Assembly: GCF_014109825.1 (NCBI RefSeq)
Contig: NZ_CP059576.1
Location: 543,001 to 607,000 of the forward strand
Reading direction: 5' to 3'
DNA length: 64,000 bases
Source of the DNA: Legionella sp. PC997
GTDB lineage: Bacteria > Pseudomonadota > Gammaproteobacteria > Legionellales > Legionellaceae
A program made the translations under genes and the position numbers. This document shows, piece after piece, positions 8,779-16,865 of the stretch; the first letter of the stretch is position 1, and every line of letters begins with the position of its first letter. The notes beneath the pieces were generated by a model. That model searched no databases. It was not told the origin of the DNA and saw nothing but the letters and a program-made list of their open reading frames with translations.

Positions 8779-8880
8779 GCTTGATCCCTTGATTTTGGCT
8801 TCGTTCATGCTAGTTACTCATTTTAATTCAATGTGTACTGTTGCTCTTTGTTTGGCTCCAGCTGTTTTAGTAAGCTTCTC

Positions 8881-10332
8881 CTATTGATCATCTGAGTTAG
8901 CACCAGGTCGTGGAGTGGTAATGCATGGGGTATAACATCGATCCTTAGCATTAATAAACGCTTTTACCCCATCAAAACTACCATTAGACTCAACTAACCA
9001 GGGTTGATCCCCTTGCCAAGTAGTGATTTTAATCCGCTGCAACATACCAGGAAGTTCTCTTACCCCACTTGTTGAGACGATAGCCAGCCCGTCCCCATGA
9101 TTTTGATGAATACAGTGAGGAGATTGGTGATGTAACGAAAGAATATCTTCCGGGAAGAGAGGAACCGCACCACCAACTATCCGTGCCCTATTAATATTAC
9201 CAAAAAGGCTTCCAGGTCCTTGAGCAAAAGCTAAGGTATGAGCTAAAGCTTGTGAATATTCGCTGTCATAAAATGAATGCTTCATTAAGGCGAACTCATC
9301 GCTTCGCATTGAACTAATATTATTTTTATATTCAGTTTTAATTTTGTGGATTATTTTGACACGTTCATCCTGCGTCAATCCCTCTCGTTTTAAAGATTCA
9401 GCGAGCTCGATAAAAAGCATACAATGACCGCCCAATTTTTCAGCAATATCTACAATTGAATCTAAATGTTCATCTTTGATAATTTGCCCACTTAAGCCAG
9501 CTACAGTTTGACCCGAAATTAAACCAAGGCCATACATTGCCGAACCCACTCCAGCCTCAAGTATTTTTTGACATTCTTTTTGAGATAGATGAGTAAGTTT
9601 AGATAACTCTTTTACATCGATACTTAATATTTTTTCAAGAGCTGCTCTTGCCTCGGGATATCGTTTGGCAAGATGTTTATGTATACTTATACGGTGTTGC
9701 ATGTCAATGTAGAATGCTTTGCAGGCATCAACACCTTCTTGAGCGTGTTGGTGTCTCTCATGCAACATCAAGGTATATTCTTCTAGCGTTTTTCCTTGCA
9801 TTTTGGCTCGTTCCTCGAGCTGTTCATCAGGTAAGCTCAAGGCAGCCTCCATAAGCTTCATATCCGCGAAATATTTGCAGCCTTTTTCTGTGATGCACTC
9901 CATATGGTTCTGTAAAGCGATCCCACATGCCTCTACTAATTTTTTGTGCTGCTTGGGATGCTGGAACAAAGTCAAAAGACCTCCGGTAAATCCTTGGACG
10001 ACTAATTCTTGAGAGCGACTCGGTGTATATGCCTCTTTTCCTGGATGAGGAATTTTTCCCACGGGTAATTGTTCAGCATAAGCTAACAATTTCTGAGGTG
10101 AGTCAAATTCAGATTCTGCATGTTTCATTAAATGCTCTTGATCCGCGCGATAGAGTTTTTCAGCATCTTTGAATCGCTGTTGATCTTTGGAGTCCAAATT
10201 GTAAAGTATCAATCCTGTTCCAACTCCAGTACCAATGACAATTGCCGCTGTTTTTTTCAGCTTAAAAGCATATTTATAACCCGAAGTTATTTGTCTATGT
10301 GCTTGCTTGATAGGGATAAATTTTGCCCACAT
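8881..10332 (-). CDS. Hypothetical membrane-anchored protein
   Basis: This 483-residue protein is not recognised. One hydrophobic segment near residues 28-47 (TAAIVIGTGVGTGLILYNL) follows a basic stretch and would anchor the protein with its bulk on one side of the membrane. The rest is long amphipathic helices with many His, Glu and Lys, for example a region around QECQKILEAGVGSAMYGLGL that is Gly-rich and could be a second membrane-associated hairpin. The tail is Pro- and Asp-rich (CITTPRPGANSDDQ). Effector status is possible but has no direct evidence. Confidence 0.65.
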   Translation of the reverse strand: MWAKFIPIKQAHRQITSGYKYAFKLKKTAAIVIGTGVGTGLILYNLDSKDQQRFKDAEKLYRADQEHLMKHAESEFDSPQKLLAYAEQLPVGKIPHPGKEAYTPSRSQELVVQGFTGGLLTLFQHPKQHKKLVEACGIALQNHMECITEKGCKYFADMKLMEAALSLPDEQLEERAKMQGKTLEEYTLMLHERHQHAQEGVDACKAFYIDMQHRISIHKHLAKRYPEARAALEKILSIDVKELSKLTHLSQKECQKILEAGVGSAMYGLGLISGQTVAGLSGQIIKDEHLDSIVDIAEKLGGHCMLFIELAESLKREGLTQDERVKIIHKIKTEYKNNISSMRSDEFALMKHSFYDSEYSQALAHTLAFAQGPGSLFGNINRARIVGGAVPLFPEDILSLHHQSPHCIHQNHGDGLAIVSTSGVRELPGMLQRIKITTWQGDQPWLVESNGSFDGVKAFINAKDRCYTPCITTPRPGANSDDQ

Positions 10333-10541
10333 AATAATTCTCGCAAAGGTTTGTACTTGTTGTCTATTATAACATCACCTTGATTAATGAATTATTAAGT
10401 AAAGTTACAGTCCGAATTGGTGGGCAAAAAATCCTAAAATGGTTTTGCTTAATTAAATCCATAATAGGTGTAACATCTCTAAGAAAAGGGGCAACTGCAG
10501 CCTAGTTCCTAAATATTCTAAAAAATTCCAGGAGTGTTCCA

Positions 10542-10952
10542 ATGAATCGATATACAGGTAAATGCTTATGTGGTGAATGCCGATATGTTATTACCGGGCA
10601 AAAACCAAAAGTAATGTTCTTATGTCATTGTAGTCGTTGCCGAAAAGAAACCGGAAGTATCCATGGGGCGAATGTGTTCTTTGAAACGGCTCAATTATCC
10701 TGGGTGAGCGGAGAGAGTAATCTTGGCTATTTCAAGTTACACAACACGAGAAAGGAACGCATTTTTTGTAAGACTTGTGGCAGCCCGCTTCCTCGACAAG
10801 ATGAGAGTGGGGGCGTGATTTTACCGGCAGGATCTTTAGATCATGATGTGTTCTTAGAGCCAACAGCCCATATTTTCTATGCAAGTCGCGTCTCTTGGGA
10901 AGATAAGCTCGCGGATTTACAACGATTTGATGAATTACCACCAGCGGATTAA
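10542..10952 (+). CDS. GFA/CENP-V family zinc protein
   Basis: This 136-residue protein carries the full GFA-family zinc-ligand set: C8, C10 and C13 in GKCLCGECRY, C28, C30 and C33 in FLCHCSRCRK, and C76 and C79 in FCKTCGSP. The family was named for glutathione-dependent formaldehyde-activating enzyme; most members have unproven thiol- or aldehyde-related roles. Length fits a complete single-domain member. The CAGGAG ribosome site lies seven bases before the ATG. It is convergent with the glycosyltransferase gene and has no informative operon partner. Confidence 0.88.
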   Translation: MNRYTGKCLCGECRYVITGQKPKVMFLCHCSRCRKETGSIHGANVFFETAQLSWVSGESNLGYFKLHNTRKERIFCKTCGSPLPRQDESGGVILPAGSLDHDVFLEPTAHIFYASRVSWEDKLADLQRFDELPPAD

Positions 10953-11035
10953 AGCAAATCAATGGTAGTTATATGGTCATCGCAAGAGCTTCGCTACATG
11001 AGTGACGCAGCCAAAAGAGCCCTAGAAAGTAATAA

Positions 11036-12565
11036 CTATCTCATTTGTACGAGTTCATAATAATACGGTGAGACAGGTTTTCGGCTTCCTTGACTATAAG
11101 ACCATAGTTTTTTAGGAGGCTCTAAAACTACCGTCTTATCAGTAATCGTGGGTATAAAAAAATCATTAAGATTTGTAGAAATTAAAATGAGCGTCTTTCC
11201 AGAAACCGAATTTGGAGACCAATATCGATACATTAAACTATCCATATTAAAAATATGTCGCCCTACAATTGGATAAATGTCTTGAATGGCTCCATTTTTC
11301 AATAATTTTGCTTGATAAAATGCAAGTTCACTTCCTATGTTATATACATCTAATGGAACTAAGATTGGTTGAGTATTTCTTTTATAACTCAAATTTTTTG
11401 CTACATCATGGAATTGTTCTGTCAGATTTTCCCATGAAATCATTTTTTGAAAGAAGAGTTGCGATGCCTTTTGCGAGGGGCTGAAGGTGAGCAGTACCAT
11501 CACACAAACATAGCAAAATAATAAAAAAAAGGAGCCTATATGCCATAATTTGTAGGAGGTATTATGTTTAGAAATAAGTATTGCAAGCCAAGGAACAATC
11601 GCTATTAGCCCTGGACCTATCCAGTCTAACTTAATGCCATGATTAAAACTATATACTCCGAAAAAGATCAAAGGAAACAGGGTAAATATTTGCAAAAACC
11701 GTTTGGCTTTGACGTCAATGCTTACTATATCTGCAGATTTTTTATCTAATAAAAGATAAAGGCCCATGACTCCCGCAGGAAGTAAAAATAAGAAAATTAA
11801 TCCCATGAAATGATGGAAAGAAAAACGATTAACTGACTTAAACCGACGTACGCTTTGAAAGGCAAATGAGGCCCAGTCGTGCATAAAATTCCAATAGATA
11901 ACTGGAGTAAAAATAAGTGCGGTAATCAATACACAAAGATAGGGCTCTTTGCGAGCAAACCAATACCGGGTTGAGGGGACGGTGATTAGATAAAGAAGTA
12001 CCGCAGGCCCCAGCAATACAATGGTATATTTGGATAACATTCCAAGACCAAGGCATACACCCGCCTTGTACCAGGATTTAGATTCATCGAAAAGAAACAC
12101 ACGATATAAATAGTAGAGTGCTGCTGCCCAACAAAGCAGGACGGGTTGATCCGGGGTGGTGAGCGTGGATTGAATAAAATAATAAGGCATGAGTGATAAT
12201 ACGAGCACAGCATACAGGCCAGAGCCTCGATGAATTAATTCCGTTAATTTGAAACTGAAATAAGCAACACCACCCCAACATAGCAATGCCGGAATACGAA
12301 TACTGAATTCACTGGTACCAAAAATTAGGGTAGAAAATTTAATTAGCAAAGCGACCATGGGAGGATGGTCCAGATAACCAAAATCTAGATGTTGTGAATA
12401 GTTCCAATAATAAGCTTCTTCTACGAATACATCGTGTGAACCCATACATAAAATTCGTAGGGCTAAAGAAACAAAAATAATCGAAAGGGTGAGTAATACA
12501 CTAATATTTTGACTCAATCCATGACGAGATAGAGCAATATGTTCGGATTTAAGTATAGAAGTCAT
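11036..12565 (-). CDS. GT39/ArnT-like membrane glycosyltransferase
   Basis: This 509-residue polytopic membrane protein has the start typical of the dolichyl-phosphate-mannose mannosyltransferase/ArnT superfamily. After the first helix comes VFVEEAYYW (acidic residues about 49-50), then FGYLDHPPMVALL, a loop shared by these GT-C enzymes. About ten further hydrophobic helices follow, then a soluble C-terminal region of about 150 residues. Such enzymes move a sugar from a polyprenyl-phosphate donor to lipid A, protein or another acceptor at the periplasmic face. The acceptor cannot be told from sequence, and the gene stands alone. Confidence 0.85.
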   Translation of the reverse strand: MTSILKSEHIALSRHGLSQNISVLLTLSIIFVSLALRILCMGSHDVFVEEAYYWNYSQHLDFGYLDHPPMVALLIKFSTLIFGTSEFSIRIPALLCWGGVAYFSFKLTELIHRGSGLYAVLVLSLMPYYFIQSTLTTPDQPVLLCWAAALYYLYRVFLFDESKSWYKAGVCLGLGMLSKYTIVLLGPAVLLYLITVPSTRYWFARKEPYLCVLITALIFTPVIYWNFMHDWASFAFQSVRRFKSVNRFSFHHFMGLIFLFLLPAGVMGLYLLLDKKSADIVSIDVKAKRFLQIFTLFPLIFFGVYSFNHGIKLDWIGPGLIAIVPWLAILISKHNTSYKLWHIGSFFLLFCYVCVMVLLTFSPSQKASQLFFQKMISWENLTEQFHDVAKNLSYKRNTQPILVPLDVYNIGSELAFYQAKLLKNGAIQDIYPIVGRHIFNMDSLMYRYWSPNSVSGKTLILISTNLNDFFIPTITDKTVVLEPPKKLWSYSQGSRKPVSPYYYELVQMR

Positions 12566-12813
12566 TATCCATGTACAGAAAACTTAAACAGACCACATTC
12601 TATCCTTTTTAAAGTGGCTAGCAAAGTTATTATTGCGTACTTGTTTTAGTACTCTGTCATTTTACCAGCAATTTAAAAGTTTAAGACTTCTATCTAGAAG
12701 AGCTTATAATCTTTTTTGTTTCAATTGACTTAGAATTTTTAAGCATATTGTAGTGATTTCGCAAGTATCCAGTTTAAAATGAAAAACTAATACATCACAT
12801 GGAGGTTCGGATT

Positions 12814-14064
12814 ATGTATGCAGTGTTTCACCGATTAAATATGCTAGGACTCATCTGGTTGTTCACTTATATGCCTTTTTCTTATGCTGAGGAGCTTAAT
12901 GCAGATCTATTAGGGGATATTAAAACAGCCCTTGTTCCCATTAAATCAGAATATCATCACAATGCGTTAGAAGATCGAGGAATAATCCAGGTTACTGATG
13001 GTTCCGCCTGCGGCGAATCCAATCGCTCCGGAAGTGAAGAGGCAATTACTTTACCAGGAAGCATTGATTTACCGGATTATGCAACTGATGCGACTGTTTT
13101 TTTGAATGGATGGGATACCCGCTACTTAAGCAGTGATCATCATATTGGACGTGTTGCCGCCATAATTAGAAACATCCAACAGGAAAATTCTCGCTTAACG
13201 TGGGAAGCGGTGGGGTTATTACGAGATAAAAATTTTGACGATGGCTATAGATGGTGTTATCGCTTTACCGTGGTTGCATGGAATCGAAATCAAATAGATG
13301 CTCGGGTTTTGGGAGTAAGAGATAACACGACGTTCTCTTTTGAAAACGAGCATGAGCAAGTCGCGCTGGTGACTGCTGCGGGTTTTCTCAATAATAATTT
13401 CCTGACACGAGGTATTAAGGCCGCTGTACTCCCTCGAGGTTTTGTTTATGGTTGGGAAGAGGGATTTAGTCAGGCTGATCATCATCTCCTGCAAATAGCG
13501 TATAACCTCGGTCATAGTGAAACGTTTATTCAGGCGGGACGCAATTGGAGTGGTCCACCTCCTTCAATAACTAACAGCCAGGCATCCAACTTTACCAGCT
13601 GGGAAACCCTTGGTATTTTTAAAGACAACAGTACGAAACGAGATTTTAGATTTGGTTCTGCAGTATCTGTGCTTGCCGGACGTGGAGTTGAGACCAAGCA
13701 ACCTCCTTTTACCATTATTCCGAAAGAAGATTTTGGCAATTGTGGGGAATTAGGAGGGGAGGTTGTGACGCAAAATCTAGTAATCGAAAATGTTCCTTAT
13801 GACTATGCAATCCCCGTCTTAACGGGATGGGAACTACGCTATCCGTGTAAAGATCATCATGTCAAACGACTGGGTGTTTGGTTACATGATATGAGTTATG
13901 AAAAAGTGGCGGGAAGTTCAGTAGGAACTTTGCGTTACAGTATTTCCAGTATATTGCGCGATAAGAATACGGTCCCACTCCATATTCCACGCCATAAGGT
14001 CTCGATATTGGGAATGAATATTACTCCAGCCCCTCCAGTCCCTATACCTGATAAGAAGTCGTGA
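12814..14064 (+). CDS. Secreted protein of three GW...DHH repeats
   Basis: This 416-residue protein starts with a signal peptide (hydrophobic about residues 8-22, cleavage likely after YA in FSYAEELN). The mature part contains three similar units. Each has GW, then eight residues after the Trp an Asp followed by two His (W100/DHH108-110, W214/DHH222-224, W339/DHH347-349), and later a LRDKN or FKDNS motif. The fixed spacing suggests a beta-repeat fold, perhaps with metal- or ligand-binding His pairs. No family is recognised. The ATG at 14 bases after GGAGG-containing 12799-12805 is chosen (12814), because the earlier ATG overlaps that ribosome site. Confidence 0.75.
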   Translation: MYAVFHRLNMLGLIWLFTYMPFSYAEELNADLLGDIKTALVPIKSEYHHNALEDRGIIQVTDGSACGESNRSGSEEAITLPGSIDLPDYATDATVFLNGWDTRYLSSDHHIGRVAAIIRNIQQENSRLTWEAVGLLRDKNFDDGYRWCYRFTVVAWNRNQIDARVLGVRDNTTFSFENEHEQVALVTAAGFLNNNFLTRGIKAAVLPRGFVYGWEEGFSQADHHLLQIAYNLGHSETFIQAGRNWSGPPPSITNSQASNFTSWETLGIFKDNSTKRDFRFGSAVSVLAGRGVETKQPPFTIIPKEDFGNCGELGGEVVTQNLVIENVPYDYAIPVLTGWELRYPCKDHHVKRLGVWLHDMSYEKVAGSSVGTLRYSISSILRDKNTVPLHIPRHKVSILGMNITPAPPVPIPDKKS

Positions 14065-14103
14065 ACCATTAAGGTACGATGCAAGGCTGTGTTCTTTCGG
14101 GAT

Positions 14104-14143
14104 CTGAGGTAGTCACTGTACTTTAAAAGTGCCGATACCTCAG
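14104..14143 (+). ncRNA. Structured hairpin upstream of the PKS operon
   Basis: CTGAGGTA at 14104-14111 pairs perfectly with TACCTCAG at 14136-14143, and CACT/AGTG can extend the stem inside. It could be a leader element or the end of the preceding transcript. No uridine tract directly follows. The class is unknown. Confidence 0.35.
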
Positions 14144-14290
14144 GTTCGAAGTAGCATTAAATTTTTCTTCCGCGCGGGTACTTCACGTCTGGCTCAACGA
14201 GCTCAGCTTTTCAGGTAACGGGTCTGTCAGTTCTTACTTATCGAGATAATTTAATATGTGGAAAAGTATCTCATATTGCTTAGAAAATAG

Positions 14291-14311
14291 GTTGAGTCAT
14301 TTTGACCCAAC
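14291..14311. promoter_or_regulatory. Inverted repeat, candidate operator
   Basis: GTTGAGTCA at 14291-14299 and TGACCCAAC at 14303-14311 form a 9-bp dyad with one mismatch, about 115 bases before the first gene of the PKS operon. It is a plausible regulator site, but no regulator gene is adjacent. Confidence 0.35.
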
Positions 14312-14426
14312 AATTCAAAGTTATTGCCAGAAAAATAAAAATATAGTCTAGTTGGTTATTCGTTTGATTTATGCCACTTATTTAATTAATATTCTCGAAA
14401 TTGCACCTAGTGGTTTATTTAATTTC

Positions 14427-16865
14427 ATGAGATTTTTTAATATATCTTTACCCTTAAGCGCTATTCAACAGATAGTTAGTTATCTACCCTCAGCCGATAA
14501 GAAGAAATTAAGTAAAGTGAATCACGGTTGGCGACATGTATTAATGCATCAGGGCTCTGAATTATGCATTGAAGCCCAGGATTTAACGGATGTTTCCGAA
14601 TTACTACCACATATCCAAGCAATTTTACCCGTAATTCCCAAGGCCCCCATTTCCATAAAACAATTAACCGAAGGATTTTCTCCTTGGGCCAATAGTTATC
14701 TGTTGCAGGTGGGTTCTGAACGGTATGTATTACGTCATATAAGACATAAGGAAGGACGAACTCGTGAAGTATTTGCCTCAATTTTTTTCGCTCAGAAAAA
14801 AATTGCGCCCGAAGTAGAGTATTTTGATTTTTCTGCGGGGATAATCATCATGCGTTATGTAGAGAATAATCCCTCTATTAATAGCCGGCTGAATGATGAG
14901 CAATTAAAGCTTATTGCAAAAAAATTCGCAGTATTTCATTCCGGACCAAAGTTACCCCGACGCGCGGAAATTGAAAAATCAACCCTCATCACGGAACGTC
15001 GGGCCACTTTAAACAGTTACATTAAAGTTTCGCCTGTTTTTTTCTTGCAGCATTATGCGCTGATGCAACTTGATTATTTAACAGATTTAGTGAAACAAAC
15101 CCATTATTGTCATAACGATATGAATCCTAATAATCTGTTAGCGACCCCCGAGGATTTCTATTTTATTGATTGGGAATGCGCAGGATTACTTGATCCATTT
15201 TTAGACTTAGCGATTGTAGTGGCCACGTTACGCTTAAAGCCTGACGCTGCAAATTCTCTTTTAACGCATTATTTAGGACGTAAGCCATTCCCTGAAGAAG
15301 AGTTGCATTATGGGTACATGCAACAAATCGCTTTATTGCGATTTGCGATAAGTTTTGCAGCAAATATCAGTGATCCCACTCGTGTTAATCAGGTCGATAT
15401 CGCTTTAATTCCAGCGTTTAACGAATACCAACCTAGTGATGGTGCGATTGATAAAAGTAGTGATGCAGGTAAGTTTTATATTAGTGTGATGCTGATCAAG
15501 CAAGCCATGCAAACCATTAATGATTATCAATTTAAACGACAGCTCAATACCAAACTATTAGGAAGTATAAATAAACCGGAAAAAGATTTTAATTTTGGAG
15601 CGCTCCAACTTCCTTATTTTATCATGGGAGGAATTTTACAATATCTTCGTAAAGAGGAGCTTCTTCCTTTACGTTTGGTATGCAGTAGCTGGCGATTGTT
15701 CCTAGATGAACAGGTAATAAAACCTAAAGGACTAATTCTTGATGGGGCAGTTGACGAACTCAGTAATTCCAAAGCAATTGCAACACGTCTCAAGTCGACA
15801 TTACAGTCATTTCTACCCTGGAGGGCAGGATCTTTAAAACCCCTGAACGGGGGGTTGTCTCCTTTTTGCCAGAATTTTATAGTACACGCATACAATCAAA
15901 ACTACGTAATAAAAATATTAGAAGAAGACAGTGCTCAGGGATGGATAGAATTGTATGCAGCTCAAGCTGCTTCGCGTACTGGTATTGGCCCTAAAATAAT
16001 TTATTTTAATGCAGCACAAAAAGTAGCTATTTTTGAATTTGTTGCCAATGATCCGAAGTGGCCCTTGGATAAATCATGGGATCGATTGGCCTCACTAAGT
16101 TCAGTAATTAGTGCCTTGCATGCAATGAAAGTTCCCAAGAGCATAAGTAAGGAAAGCCCTAAATTTTTGCAATTAAAAAAGAATGTTACAGAACTTGTTG
16201 AAAAAGATCCGAGGTTTGAAGATTTTTCCTTAGTTTTATCACTATTTAATGATTTAGATCACCTACTTAATCTAAATCCAAAAACCAGTCTGTGTCACTA
16301 TGATATGAATCCTTGGAATCTATTATTTCAAACCGAAGGAACTCAATTTTCATTAATTGATTGGGAGTTTGCACGAATAGGAAATCCACTTTTTGACTTG
16401 GCAACTATTGCGAATTTCTTGCGTTTAAATGCGTTGGAAGAAACTTTTTTGCGTATTGCTTATGCAAAAGGACGTGTTACCCCTCTAGACGAGGCCTGCT
16501 ACCAAATAACTAAAGCCTATGTTTATTTCCGATATGCTATTTGTTCACTTGGACTAAATACCAGTGCTGAGTTGAAGCTTGATTCAGACCTATTACTTGC
16601 ATTACCACCCTTTAATCAATTCAATCCATTTCAATTAAAAATTGATAAAAATACGAATGAAGGACGCTATTATATCGCTTTAATGTTTGTAAAAGCAGCT
16701 ATGAATTTGCTTAAGGACAAACAATTCATCATTCATTTAAAAACGTACCAGCAGGGGTTTAAAACGGACTATATTCCCTCCTTTTTTGCACATTCATCAG
16801 AAAGGTTAGATGAACTAAATGGAACAGGAATTGTTGCCAATAACTCAAAAGAATTCACATCTTGA
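14427..16865 (+). CDS. Tandem F-box-like/aminoglycoside-phosphotransferase-like protein
   Basis: This 812-residue protein is an internal duplication. Each half has an F-box-like segment and then an APH/choline-kinase-like domain. Half 1: F-box-like about 7-40 (LPLSAIQQIVSYLPSADKKK), Brenner loop HNDMNPNN with D231, and metal-binding IDWE with D248. Half 2: F-box-like about 394-430, catalytic loop HYDMNPWN with D626, and IDWE with D645. Both kinase-like halves thus keep their catalytic Asp and metal Asp. F-box segments recruit Skp1/cullin ligases in eukaryotes and are known in Legionella effectors. The C-terminus (NGTGIVANNSKEFTS) is effector-like. The gene overlaps the first PKS gene by 47 bases, so it is probably co-expressed. 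It may be an effector, or a kinase acting on the polyketide. ATG 14427 is preferred to an upstream TTG (14352). Confidence 0.7.
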   Translation: MRFFNISLPLSAIQQIVSYLPSADKKKLSKVNHGWRHVLMHQGSELCIEAQDLTDVSELLPHIQAILPVIPKAPISIKQLTEGFSPWANSYLLQVGSERYVLRHIRHKEGRTREVFASIFFAQKKIAPEVEYFDFSAGIIIMRYVENNPSINSRLNDEQLKLIAKKFAVFHSGPKLPRRAEIEKSTLITERRATLNSYIKVSPVFFLQHYALMQLDYLTDLVKQTHYCHNDMNPNNLLATPEDFYFIDWECAGLLDPFLDLAIVVATLRLKPDAANSLLTHYLGRKPFPEEELHYGYMQQIALLRFAISFAANISDPTRVNQVDIALIPAFNEYQPSDGAIDKSSDAGKFYISVMLIKQAMQTINDYQFKRQLNTKLLGSINKPEKDFNFGALQLPYFIMGGILQYLRKEELLPLRLVCSSWRLFLDEQVIKPKGLILDGAVDELSNSKAIATRLKSTLQSFLPWRAGSLKPLNGGLSPFCQNFIVHAYNQNYVIKILEEDSAQGWIELYAAQAASRTGIGPKIIYFNAAQKVAIFEFVANDPKWPLDKSWDRLASLSSVISALHAMKVPKSISKESPKFLQLKKNVTELVEKDPRFEDFSLVLSLFNDLDHLLNLNPKTSLCHYDMNPWNLLFQTEGTQFSLIDWEFARIGNPLFDLATIANFLRLNALEETFLRIAYAKGRVTPLDEACYQITKAYVYFRYAICSLGLNTSAELKLDSDLLLALPPFNQFNPFQLKIDKNTNEGRYYIALMFVKAAMNLLKDKQFIIHLKTYQQGFKTDYIPSFFAHSSERLDELNGTGIVANNSKEFTS

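Larger units (their letters stand above)
14065..14426. other. Intergenic region before the PKS operon
   Basis: 362 bases with no gene. It contains the long hairpin at 14104-14143 and the inverted repeat at 14291-14311. The PKS operon promoter must lie here or upstream, but no convincing -35/-10 pair was found. Confidence 0.6.
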
